Shown: positions 1-6,624 of the stretch, in pieces
Position numbering within the stretch: position 1 is the stretch's first letter
Layout of the letters: each line of letters begins with the position of its first letter
DNA from: Anaerolineae bacterium
Lineage (GTDB): Bacteria > Chloroflexota > Anaerolineae > DRVO01
Length of the DNA stretch: 12,389 nt
Direction: 5' to 3'
Assembly (NCBI GenBank): GCA_012719195.1
Contig: JAAYAV010000212.1
Location: 1 to 12,389 of the forward strand
The notes under the pieces: generated by a model
Databases searched by the model: none
Told to the model about the DNA's origin: nothing
What the model saw: the letters and a program-made list of their open reading frames with translations, nothing else
Position numbers and translations under genes: made by a program

Positions 1-362
1 AAGTCCGCCACCGGGCGGCGACTCTCCAGCGAGAAGAGCGGGATGCCGCGGTCGCGCATGGCCGTAGCCATGTCGGGCCAGGGGGCGTAAACCCGCTCGG
101 CCAGCAAGTCGGAGGACCGGTTCACGTCATCGTAGAGAATGGCCAGCCCCAGGTTGGACATGCCGATCTCATAGACATCCGGGAAAGCGAGGGCAATGCG
201 CACGGATGCCCCCTCCCAGTCCTTGCGCCGGCAATTCCACTCAGCTCCGGTATAGCGGGCCGGCTTCTCCACTTTCGCCAGCATTTCGTCCAGCCACCCC
301 TGGGAGGCAGTCTCGGCGACGCGTGCCGCTCCGCTAGTATCTGCTCGATCATTCAGGGACAT
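1..362 (-). CDS. Radical-SAM family protein, TIGR03960-like, N-terminal part only (runs off left edge)
   Basis: The minus frame starting at ATG 362-360 is open to the window edge (120 codons). It has a good ribosome binding site, GGGAG at 372-368, five bases before the ATG. Around residues 32-44 it reads VEKPARYTGAEWN, and around 54-118 it contains FPDVYEIGMSNLGL, LAERVYAPWPDM and IPLFSLESRRP. These are, from memory, hallmark strings of the N-terminal, B12-binding-like part of TIGR03960 radical-SAM proteins. The radical-SAM CxxxCxxC site would lie beyond the left edge. Such genes commonly sit beside a DUF2344/TIGR03936 partner and ribonuclease E/G with ribosomal protein genes rplU and rpmA, or are fused to the partner; that context would be to the left. 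Substrate and reaction are not established for the family. It diverges from the hydrolase gene at 554. Family call is fairly firm; function is unknown. Confidence 0.85.
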   Translation of the reverse strand, partial: MSLNDRADTSGAARVAETASQGWLDEMLAKVEKPARYTGAEWNCRRKDWEGASVRIALAFPDVYEIGMSNLGLAILYDDVNRSSDLLAERVYAPWPDMATAMRDRGIPLFSLESRRPVAD

Positions 363-400
363 TACTACTCCCTACGTGCTTGCATTGCCGTGCCAGACAA

Positions 401-426
401 GGGGCGAGGACCTAGGCCCTCGCCCC
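401..426. promoter_or_regulatory. GC-rich hairpin in the 5' leader of the radical-SAM gene
   Basis: GGGGCGAGG and CCTCGCCCC form a perfect 9-bp stem around an 8-base centre; three further pairs could form inside it after one A/C mismatch. No T-run follows on either strand. It lies between two divergent starts, so it is not the end of a gene. On the minus strand it falls just after the predicted transcription start (about 434), so it would be at the very 5' end of the radical-SAM mRNA. A role as mRNA cap-like stabiliser, attenuator or protein site is inference. Confidence 0.6.
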
Positions 427-440
427 ACCAGACACACTCC

Positions 441-449
441 ATTATAGCA
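441..449 (-). promoter_or_regulatory. Extended -10 promoter for the radical-SAM gene
   Basis: On the minus strand the bases read TGC-TATAAT, a perfect -10 hexamer with the TGn extension that allows weak -35 contacts. No good -35 hexamer is visible 16-18 bases upstream. Start of transcription would be near 434, giving a leader of about 70 bases before the ATG at 362. Confidence 0.5.
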
Positions 450-478
450 CGCCTGTCGGGACGTGCGCCGAGCCCGGT

Positions 479-508
479 TTGACCGCAGCTGCGACTGTCG
501 GCTAGACT
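479..508 (+). promoter_or_regulatory. Sigma-70-type promoter for the UlaG-like hydrolase
   Basis: TTGACC (479-484) and TAGACT (503-508) are separated by 18 bases, with transcription expected near 515 and a leader of about 40 bases. The -10 context GCTAGACTCGCC closely resembles the one at 5071-5082. It is back to back with the minus-strand promoter at 441-449. Confidence 0.5.
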
Positions 509-542
509 CGCCTGGCTCAGGGGGTGCTAGCCGCACTCCGCC

Positions 543-548
543 AGGAGG
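543..548 (+). promoter_or_regulatory. Ribosome binding site fixing the start of the UlaG-like hydrolase
   Basis: A consensus AGGAGG lies five bases before ATG 554. An in-frame GTG at 524 lacks such a site and would lie very close to the predicted transcription start, so 554 is preferred. Confidence 0.8.
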
Positions 549-553
549 CTACT

Positions 554-1195
554 ATGGGCGAAGGATTACTTCCGGGTGTGCACTGGCTCGGGCACGCTAC
601 CTTCCGCATCGAAGTGGGCAACCGGGTGCTCTATATTGATCCTTGGGAAGTCAAGGACGACGCCCCGAAGGCGGATCTCATCCTGCTCACCCACGAGCAC
701 CACGACCACTGCTCGCCGGAAGACGTAGAGCGCATACGCAAGGCAGATACCTTCATCGTGGGTACGCAGGCCTGCCTTGACAAACTGGAGGTAGATGAGT
801 CGCACTCCCTCGCCATCGAGGCGGGAGAGCAGGCCACCGTGCAGGGCATCGAGATTCAGGCCGTGCCCGCCTACAATACTGAGAGGAGCTTCCATCCTCG
901 CTCGGCCGGGAACGTCGGCTATCTGATCCGTCTCGAGGATGGGTTGCTATACCACTCCGGGGACACCGACGCCATTCCGGAGATGGACGGCCTCACGGTG
1001 GACATCGCGCTCCTCCCCATAGGCGGCACCTACACGATGAACGTGCAAGAGGCGGTGGAGGTAGTGCGCCGCCTGAAGCCGCGAGTGGTGGTGCCCATGC
1101 ACTACGGCCGCATCGTGGGAGAGCCGGACGATGGTCATCGCTTCGCCGAACTTGTCGACGAGGCCGAGGTGGCGATACTACCGGAAGAGGACTAG
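554..1195 (+). CDS. UlaG-like metallo-beta-lactamase-fold metal-dependent hydrolase
   Basis: A 213-residue protein, the usual full length for the COG2220 (UlaG-like) branch of the metallo-beta-lactamase superfamily. Visible motifs in order: WLGHATFRIE (11-20) with the family histidine H14; IDPW (28-31); THEHHDH with H47, H49, D51 and H52 as the HxHxDH metal site; SGDTD (135-139) with D137/D139; and PMHYG (181-185) with H183. All metal-binding positions are present, so it should be an active hydrolase. It has no signal peptide and is probably cytoplasmic. The substrate cannot be read: relatives act on lactone or phosphodiester bonds and many are uncharacterised. It has its own promoter and ribosome binding site and ends tail to tail with the histidine kinase, their stops sharing CTAG, so it is probably a single-gene unit. 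Confidence 0.9.
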   Translation: MGEGLLPGVHWLGHATFRIEVGNRVLYIDPWEVKDDAPKADLILLTHEHHDHCSPEDVERIRKADTFIVGTQACLDKLEVDESHSLAIEAGEQATVQGIEIQAVPAYNTERSFHPRSAGNVGYLIRLEDGLLYHSGDTDAIPEMDGLTVDIALLPIGGTYTMNVQEAVEVVRRLKPRVVVPMHYGRIVGEPDDGHRFAELVDEAEVAILPEED

Positions 1196-3648
1196 CCCTC
1201 TCCGTCGTCCAGCAGCCCCCGCACCCTCTTCGTGAGGCTGTCGAGCGTGAACGGCTTCCAGAGCAGCGGGAACCCCTTCAGGTCATCATCGTCGGACTCA
1301 CCGACGTAGCCTGACATCAGCAGTACCGGCATGTCCGGGTAGCGCTCGCGCAGCGCCAGCGCCAGTTCCACGCCATTCATGCCCGGCATGAGCACGTCGC
1401 TAAGGAGCAGATCCGGCGGAGCCCCCCGACTCTCCACCAGGTCGAGGGCCTCGTCGCCGCGGCCGGCCGACCAGAGCGTGTAGCCTTGGGAGGCCAGCAT
1501 CCGCTCGGTCAACTCCCGCACGCTCGGCTCATCCTCCGCCAGCAAGATCACCTCCCTGCCGGTGGCGTCGCAGTTGGAGGCCGCCGGGAGCGCGTCTTTG
1601 TCCCCCTGGCCGACAGCTCGAGAGGGCAGATAGACCTCGAAAACCGCCCCGCTATCCGGCTGGGAGTGGAACAGTATCGCGCCCTGATGGCTGCGCACGA
1701 TGCTCTGCGCCACCGGCAGCCCCAGGCCCCTACCCCCGGCGGCGCCCTTGGTGGTGAAGAAGGGCTCGAACAGGTGGTCCCGCGCCTCTGAATCGATCCC
1801 CTGGCCCGAGTCCTGCACCCGCACCAGAACGACCGGTCGATCCTTCAGGCTCGGCTCCACCATGAGGGCCGCGTGCGGCGGCACGACCGCGCAGCACTCG
1901 ATGCGAACGGTCCCCCCTTCCGCCATGGCCTCGATGGCATTGAGGGCCAAATGCAGGATCACCTGCCTGAGTTCGCCGGCATCCACCAACACGTCCGGCA
2001 CCCCGGCGTCCACCTCCGTCACGATCTCAATGCCGGGCCCGGCAACTTCACGAAGCACCGGCACTAGATCCGCCGTGACCGCAGCGATGCTAGCCGGGCC
2101 ATCGCCCGAGCGCTGCCGCCAGCCGAGGTAGAGCAACTGCCGGCTCACTCGCGCTCCCCGCTCCGCGGCCTCCTTCACCTCAACCAGGTCCTCGCGAGCG
2201 GCGTGGCCGTCGTTCAGGCTGAGCAGCGCCAGTTCCGTCGAGCCAATCACCGCCGTGAGCACATTATTGAAGATATGCGCCACGCCGCCGGCCAGCCGCC
2301 CCATCAGCTGAGCCTTCTGGGCCTCCATCAAGCGAGCCTGCATCTCACGTTCGCCCGTTATGTCGACCGCGAGACTGACCAGGCCGGAGGCTTGCCGCCT
2401 GCCGTCCAGAACCGGCGCCCTGAAGGTGCGGTAGGTCCGGCGCTCGCCTTCCGGCGTCTCCAGTTCCTCCTCGAACTGGAGCGACTCGCCGCTCTCCATC
2501 ACTTGCCGGTCGTGGTGAGCATACTGCCGCGCCAGGTCCTCGGGATAGATCTCCAAGTCGGTCTTCCCGATCAGCTCTTCCGGGTCCCTACCAGCCAGGC
2601 GCGCCAACTCCGAGTTCACCATGGACAGCCGCAGGCCGGCGTCCTTGATTGCAGCTGCCGCCGGGAGAGCGTCGAGGAAAGCCCGCAACTGCCCTGCCAG
2701 TTCCAGCGCCTCCGCCTCCGCCTGCCTCTGTGCCTCCAGAGCCCGCGTCACAGCATCAACAGCCGTCTGCGGCTCTCGGAAGCGCATCGTCGGTGGACTC
2801 CACTCACCGGTGCTGACGTACGCCTCGAGCGACTCCACGATGTCCTTCACCGGCTGCATCGCCTGGAAGTACGTGGCGCTGAAGCTGAGGGCCTGAACTC
2901 CGGCGATGAGGAGCACGCTCGCGCCCAGGATCGCGCCAAACGCGCGCAGCAGGAGCGAGGCGGAGTCAGTGTCTACCGTGAATGTAGCTACCACCGCGTC
3001 ACCCACCAGTCCGGGCACGACGGCGCTTCCCTCCAGCGCCCCGCTCAGGACCCCGGCCAGAGTGGGCGGTTCGGGAGGCGGCACATCCTCCGCGGGGCGC
3101 AGGGCAAAGCTGAGAACGCCGGCCCTGTCCGTCGCCCACTGAGAGAGCCCGGGCCCGTCGTCCTCGCAGACGACGACCCAGCCGCCCTCGGTCTCGCGCG
3201 GGGCGGCGCCTATCGCCCACAGCCCTTCACCTTGGTTAAGCATGCACCAGGCGGGAGCCCCGTCGGCGGCACCGCTAGCGAGCCATTCCCGAACCAAGCC
3301 CTCGAGAGCGGCGGGCCATTCCGCCGGCCAGCCTGCCAGCGGGGCGTCCTCGCTCTTGCCGGTTGTCAGCACCGCTGCCGGAGCCCCGCGGGAATCGGTA
3401 GACTCGGCGTCCTCGGGGAGGGTGGCTGCCAGGGCGCCCGCTAACTCGGCTCGCGCCGCGCCCCTGCTCTCGATGTGGGCGGCGAGTACGCGGCCGGGCG
3501 TCTCCAGCAGGGAGCCGGAAAGGGCCGACAGCACCCGGGGCGCCGCCAGCACCAACAACACCGCCACAGCCAGCTGGATGGCGACGACCAACCCGAGCCG
3601 CATCACCACGCGCGGCATTATGGAGGGGAGACCGGACTCCGTTTTCAA
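1192..3648 (-). CDS. Hybrid sensor histidine kinase (extracytoplasmic sensor, PAS, kinase, receiver)
   Basis: 818 residues from TTG 3648, which has AGAGG seven bases upstream; ATG 3618 (residue 11) is an alternative with a poorer site. Order: membrane helix about 18-38; an extracytoplasmic region about 40-230 with no domain I recognise; second helix about 232-254; coiled coil about 296-322; PAS about 322-433; H-box near 450-464; ATP-binding domain with N-box N570, DSGQGI (D613, G615) and GRGLGL (639-644); receiver about 698-813 with D751 as phosphate acceptor, S779 in the switch position and K798. The kinase class is the one usually showing HDFNN, but here the codons read H458-I459-F-N-N, losing the acidic residue after the phosphorylated histidine. 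No cognate DNA-binding regulator is in the window. It diverges from the RseP-like gene and has a promoter at 3799-3826 with a leader of about 140 bases. Confidence 0.92.
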   Translation of the reverse strand: MKTESGLPSIMPRVVMRLGLVVAIQLAVAVLLVLAAPRVLSALSGSLLETPGRVLAAHIESRGAARAELAGALAATLPEDAESTDSRGAPAAVLTTGKSEDAPLAGWPAEWPAALEGLVREWLASGAADGAPAWCMLNQGEGLWAIGAAPRETEGGWVVVCEDDGPGLSQWATDRAGVLSFALRPAEDVPPPEPPTLAGVLSGALEGSAVVPGLVGDAVVATFTVDTDSASLLLRAFGAILGASVLLIAGVQALSFSATYFQAMQPVKDIVESLEAYVSTGEWSPPTMRFREPQTAVDAVTRALEAQRQAEAEALELAGQLRAFLDALPAAAAIKDAGLRLSMVNSELARLAGRDPEELIGKTDLEIYPEDLARQYAHHDRQVMESGESLQFEEELETPEGERRTYRTFRAPVLDGRRQASGLVSLAVDITGEREMQARLMEAQKAQLMGRLAGGVAHIFNNVLTAVIGSTELALLSLNDGHAAREDLVEVKEAAERGARVSRQLLYLGWRQRSGDGPASIAAVTADLVPVLREVAGPGIEIVTEVDAGVPDVLVDAGELRQVILHLALNAIEAMAEGGTVRIECCAVVPPHAALMVEPSLKDRPVVLVRVQDSGQGIDSEARDHLFEPFFTTKGAAGGRGLGLPVAQSIVRSHQGAILFHSQPDSGAVFEVYLPSRAVGQGDKDALPAASNCDATGREVILLAEDEPSVRELTERMLASQGYTLWSAGRGDEALDLVESRGAPPDLLLSDVLMPGMNGVELALALRERYPDMPVLLMSGYVGESDDDDLKGFPLLWKPFTLDSLTKRVRGLLDDGEG

Positions 3649-3798
3649 CCCCCGCCCTCTACCGATCGCTCCACTAAACGATGATCGGCAGCGATAGTGG
3701 TTCTGCCTCGTGTATCGGCCGCAGAAGGTCCCGCTCCCACCGAACGGCCGTAAAGGCCGAGTAAAAAGGCCGCAGCCAGAGCCTCTGTACCATCATGC
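3649..3798 (-). other. Long non-coding leader of the histidine kinase gene
   Basis: Between the predicted kinase promoter and its TTG there are about 140 bases with no convincing gene. Two inverted repeats are visible: 3662-3667 with 3683-3688 (CCGATC/GATCGG) and 3701-3706 with 3721-3726 (TTCTGC/GCAGAA). Three GGCCG copies sit at 3746, 3755 and 3768, between short A-rich runs. These could fold the leader RNA or be protein sites; I recognise no known riboswitch. Confidence 0.35.
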
Positions 3799-3826
3799 AG
3801 TCTAGGCAATCGGCCGCGGGCGTCAA
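3799..3826 (-). promoter_or_regulatory. Sigma-70-type promoter for the histidine kinase
   Basis: On the minus strand TTGACG (3826-3821) and TAGACT (3804-3799) are separated by 16 bases. The -10 hexamer is identical to that of the UlaG-like gene at 503-508. Transcription should begin near 3791. Confidence 0.55.
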
Positions 3827-3834
3827 GAGCGACC

Positions 3835-3864
3835 TTGCCGCGCCGGGGGGGCATCGACTAACAT
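3835..3864 (+). promoter_or_regulatory. Possible promoter for the RseP-like protease
   Basis: TTGCCG (3835-3840) and TAACAT (3859-3864) are 18 bases apart, and would give a leader of about 30 bases before the start at 3902. Both hexamers are only fair matches. The -10 overlaps the inverted repeat at 3861-3880. Confidence 0.3.
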
Positions 3865-3880
3865 CGATAGTGCCCGATGT
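3861..3880. promoter_or_regulatory. Inverted repeat, possible operator of the RseP-like gene
   Basis: ACATCG and CGATGT are inverted arms around an 8-base spacer. The repeat covers the end of the candidate -10 and the expected transcription start, and it is surrounded by further ATCGA-type words (3853-3857, 3880-3884). The position suits a repressor site, but the short arms could arise by chance. Confidence 0.25.
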
Positions 3881-3901
3881 CGATACTCAGGAAGGAGAAT
3901 G

Positions 3902-5023
3902 ATGGGCATTTCGCTCAGCTGGCCCAGCGGTCTCGAGTGGCTAGCCGTGATACCGCTTCTGAGTGTGCTCGTGTTCGTTCACGAACTCGGCCACTTCCTC
4001 GCCGCCATCCTCGTGAAGGTGCGGGTCGAGGAGTTCGGCTTCGGCTATCCGCCACGCGCACTTGTTCTGTTCGAGCGGAATGGCGTGAAGTTCACTCTGA
4101 ACTGGCTGCCCTTCGGTGGCTTCGTGCGCATGGCGGGTGAGGAACAGGGGTCCGAGGACCCGGGCAGCCTGGCGTCCAAAGCGCCCTGGCAGCGGTTCAT
4201 CGTCTTCGCCGCCGGCTCGACCATGAACGTGTTGCTGGCCATCCTCATCTACACCGTCGTGTTCGCCGGCGGCACGCCGGAGTACACCGGCAGGATGGTG
4301 GTCGGTGACGTCGCACCCGGTTCGCCCGCAGCCGCAGCCGGCCTGCAGCCGAATGACATCCTCGTCCGGATCGGGGAGCAAGAGACCGACTCTTTTGACA
4401 GCGTTTCGTCGGCCACCAATGCCGTCCTGGGCCGCGAGACCACCGTCATCGTGGAGCGTGACGGGGCTGAAGTGGCAGTCCAGCTGGTGCCTCGCTCGCC
4501 CGAGGAACGACCGGCAGGACAAGGCGCCCTCGGCATCACCATCACCCTCGACGAACCGGTCGGCGTCCGGCACCACAGCGTGAGTCTCCCAACCGCCTTC
4601 TCGCTAGGATTGCAGCGGGTAGCCTTCCTGTTCACGGCGATGGCAGAAGGGCTAGGACGATTGATTCTCAGCCCCGTCCTTCCCTCAGTGGAGGCACCCG
4701 AGGGCGGGGTGAGCGGGCCGGTGGGAATCGCCCGGCTCGCGGGAGAGGCCGCCCAAATGGGATGGGTCACCTTCCTGGACCTGGGTGCCTTCCTCAGCCT
4801 CAACTTCGCCCTCATCAACGCCCTGCCGCTCCCCGCGCTGGACGGCGGTCACATCGTCTTCGTGATCCTGGAGTGGCTCCGACGGGGGAAGAAGGTTCCG
4901 CCCCAGAAGGAAGCCCTGGTCCACCTGGCCGGCATGATGCTGCTGATCGGCCTGATGGTGGTGGTCTCCTACCTAGACGTGGTCCGCTGGATACAAGGCG
5001 GATCCGCCATCCCGGGCGGCTAG
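3902..5023 (+). CDS. rseP: RseP-type site-2 intramembrane metalloprotease (peptidase M50)
   Basis: 373 residues, a normal length for one-PDZ members of the family. It would cut membrane-spanning substrates such as anti-sigma factors or leftover signal peptides within the membrane. Numbered from the first of two adjacent ATGs (3899): zinc site HELGH at 28-32 in the first helix; the conserved STMN (107-110) opening the next helix; a PDZ domain about 130-200; GPVGI (273-277); and NALPLPALDGGH (307-318) with the third zinc ligand D315; last helix about 340-358. All catalytic residues are present. GGAG at 3894-3897 is four bases from ATG 3902 but only one from ATG 3899, so 3902 is preferred. It is not next to dxr, ispG or cdsA, its common neighbours elsewhere. 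It diverges from the histidine kinase; a functional link is only inference. Confidence 0.93.
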   Translation: MGISLSWPSGLEWLAVIPLLSVLVFVHELGHFLAAILVKVRVEEFGFGYPPRALVLFERNGVKFTLNWLPFGGFVRMAGEEQGSEDPGSLASKAPWQRFIVFAAGSTMNVLLAILIYTVVFAGGTPEYTGRMVVGDVAPGSPAAAAGLQPNDILVRIGEQETDSFDSVSSATNAVLGRETTVIVERDGAEVAVQLVPRSPEERPAGQGALGITITLDEPVGVRHHSVSLPTAFSLGLQRVAFLFTAMAEGLGRLILSPVLPSVEAPEGGVSGPVGIARLAGEAAQMGWVTFLDLGAFLSLNFALINALPLPALDGGHIVFVILEWLRRGKKVPPQKEALVHLAGMMLLIGLMVVVSYLDVVRWIQGGSAIPGG

Positions 5024-5050
5024 GCCGCTCCTGCCATCGCTCCCCGCCGC

Positions 5051-5078
5051 TTGTCGAGCCGGCCGCCTGTGCTAGAAT
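5051..5078 (+). promoter_or_regulatory. Sigma-70-type promoter for the fucose-isomerase-fold gene
   Basis: TTGTCG (5051-5056) and TAGAAT (5073-5078) are 16 bases apart, lying 35 bases before the start codon. The -10 is a five-of-six match to consensus. It suggests the gene is transcribed independently of the protease gene just upstream. Confidence 0.5.
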
Positions 5079-5113
5079 CGCCCCCACGACTGGACGGGGC
5101 ATAGGAGAGGGCA

Positions 5114-6514
5114 ATGCAGAAGGTCAAGCTTGGATTCGTGCCGGCGCACCGCGTGCCATTCGATGAGCAGTGGGCCATCGACATGCGGGCTCGCTGCCTC
5201 AAGGCCATGGCCGCCATTCCCGATGTGGAGTTCGTCGTCCCGGACGAGACCCTCACTCAGGGAGGGGTAGTCCGGAACGACACCGATGCCGATAAGGTCA
5301 CCGAGTTGTTCCGCCGCGAAGGCGTTCAGGGCATTGTCATCGGCGCGATGACTTTCGGCGATGAAGTTGCCGCCGTGGCCGTGGCGCAGAACCTGCCTGG
5401 GTTGCCGGTGCTCCTCTTCGGCACCAAGGAGGGAGACTTCCTGCCCGGAGGCGGCCGCCGCTCAGACGCGTTCTGTGGTACGCTTTCCATCTCCTCCGGT
5501 CTCTATCGCCGGCGCATCCCCTTCGCCTTCGCAGGAATCCTATTCCCGGAGGAGCCCCTCTTCGCCGAGGAGCTGAACCGTTTCGCCGCTACCTGCAGTA
5601 CCGTCACCAACTTCCTGGGAGCCCGCGTCGCCCTGGTGGGGCCGCGGCCGGAGCGGTTTGAAACCTGCGCCTGCGACGAGGTGGCGCTCATCGAGAGCTT
5701 CCGCCAGCGCGTGGTTCCGGTAGCGTTGCCGGCCATCTTCCATGCTGCCCGCGCCCTGCCGGACAACGACGCCGCCGTACAGGCCATCGCTCGGAGCATC
5801 CGGGGCGACGTGGACACCAGCGAGGTGGCAGAGACGTCGGTGCTCCGCTTGGCCAAGCTGGAGCGTGCCCTGCTCAACTTCGCCCAGGCCAAGGGCGTCA
5901 CCGCCATGGGCCTGCAGTGCTGGGACGTAATCCAGGCGGACTACGGCGTCACCCCGTGCCTGGCCATGGGCCGGCTCACCGAGCAGGGCATCATGACCGC
6001 CTGCGAAGTGGACATCTACGGCGCTCTCACCATGCTGGCGCAGTACGAGGCGTCCCGCCGGACCACCGTCCCCCACTTCATCGACTGGACCATCCAGCAC
6101 CAGGAGCTGGAAAACGTCTTCTTCGCCTGGCACTGCGGCAACGCTCCCACCTGCCTAAGCGCTCCCGGCTGCAGCGTCCGCCTGCGCGAGCACAGCATTC
6201 TCAGCGGGGACTTCACCGGCACCGCTGCCGAGGGCACGGCCGAGTTCCAGGTCCGCGGCGGCACCGTCACGCTAAGCCGGCTGGTGGAATACGACAACCA
6301 GTTCAAGATGCTCATCACCAAGGGCGAGGTTTTGCCCGACGATCGCGATCTCCGCGGCTCGTGGTCGTGGGTGCGCGTGGACGATCTGGAGCTCCTCTAC
6401 CGCACCCTGGTGACCGAGGGCTTCACCCACCACGCCAGCATGATCCACGGCGACTACACCGCCGAGCTGGCGCAGTTCTGCCAGTTCGTGGGTATCGAAG
6501 TAGTGATGGTATGA
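5114..6514 (+). CDS. L-fucose/L-arabinose isomerase-fold family protein (COG2407-like), function unknown
   Basis: 466 residues with AGGAGAGG directly upstream of ATG 5114. The overall pattern is that of the FucI/AraA fold, which isomerises aldoses to ketoses with a Mn2+ ion. Family-like strings: GIVIGAMTFGDEVA (73-86); LQCWDVIQADYGVTPCLAMG (267-286); ACEVD (296-300), whose E298 and D300 are the likely metal or acid-base residues; WHCGN (339-343) with H340; and HASMIHGDY (440-448) in the C-terminal region. It is shorter than E. coli FucI (about 590 residues) and matches the looser 'fucose isomerase related' group. No sugar kinase, aldolase or transporter gene adjoins it, so the usual catabolic context is missing and the substrate cannot be inferred. 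It has its own promoter and is followed by a hairpin at 6555-6580. The fold call is firm; isomerase activity is inference. Confidence 0.85.
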   Translation: MQKVKLGFVPAHRVPFDEQWAIDMRARCLKAMAAIPDVEFVVPDETLTQGGVVRNDTDADKVTELFRREGVQGIVIGAMTFGDEVAAVAVAQNLPGLPVLLFGTKEGDFLPGGGRRSDAFCGTLSISSGLYRRRIPFAFAGILFPEEPLFAEELNRFAATCSTVTNFLGARVALVGPRPERFETCACDEVALIESFRQRVVPVALPAIFHAARALPDNDAAVQAIARSIRGDVDTSEVAETSVLRLAKLERALLNFAQAKGVTAMGLQCWDVIQADYGVTPCLAMGRLTEQGIMTACEVDIYGALTMLAQYEASRRTTVPHFIDWTIQHQELENVFFAWHCGNAPTCLSAPGCSVRLREHSILSGDFTGTAAEGTAEFQVRGGTVTLSRLVEYDNQFKMLITKGEVLPDDRDLRGSWSWVRVDDLELLYRTLVTEGFTHHASMIHGDYTAELAQFCQFVGIEVVMV

Positions 6515-6515
6515 T
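6507..6515 (+). promoter_or_regulatory. Possible extended -10 promoter for the ABC-F operon
   Basis: TGG-TATGAT spans the stop codon of the upstream gene, with no good -35 element. If used, transcription would start near 6522 and the hairpin at 6555-6580 would lie inside a leader of about 100 bases. Weak evidence. Confidence 0.25.
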
Positions 6516-6554
6516 CTGAGCGCCGGCCCAATGCCGCGCGAGACTGTGACCTCC

Positions 6555-6580
6555 AGGGGCGGGTGCACATACCCGCCCCT
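6555..6580 (+). terminator. Strong hairpin between the isomerase-fold gene and the ABC-F operon
   Basis: AGGGGCGGGT and ACCCGCCCCT form a perfect 10-bp GC-rich stem with a 6-base loop, 40 bases after the upstream stop. No U-run follows (CTCGTCGCGACG; CGTCGCGACG is itself a palindrome at 6583-6592). Most likely it ends or protects the upstream mRNA, as U-less stems often do in GC-rich genomes. It could instead be a leader element of the ABC-F gene 45 bases downstream. Confidence 0.55.
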
Positions 6581-6624
6581 CTCGTCGCGACGCGCAGGCC
6601 GGGTCAGCCCCAGTGGATGGTTAG

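Noticed and set aside
122..352. Minus-strand open frame of 76 codons near the left edge
   Set aside because: It is a shadow in another frame of the radical-SAM gene that starts at 362, whose protein matches a known family and has the ribosome binding site.
2203..3444. Long plus-strand open frame (413 codons) antisense to the histidine kinase
   Set aside because: High GC leaves antisense frames open by chance. The translation is rich in H, R, Q and P, shows no domain, and lies opposite a clear kinase.
3645..3854. Minus-strand frame of 69 codons ending at the histidine kinase start, possibly a leader peptide
   Set aside because: No ribosome site precedes its ATG, its composition is arginine- and glycine-rich without features, and it covers the kinase promoter at 3799-3826, so it would not be on the mRNA in full.
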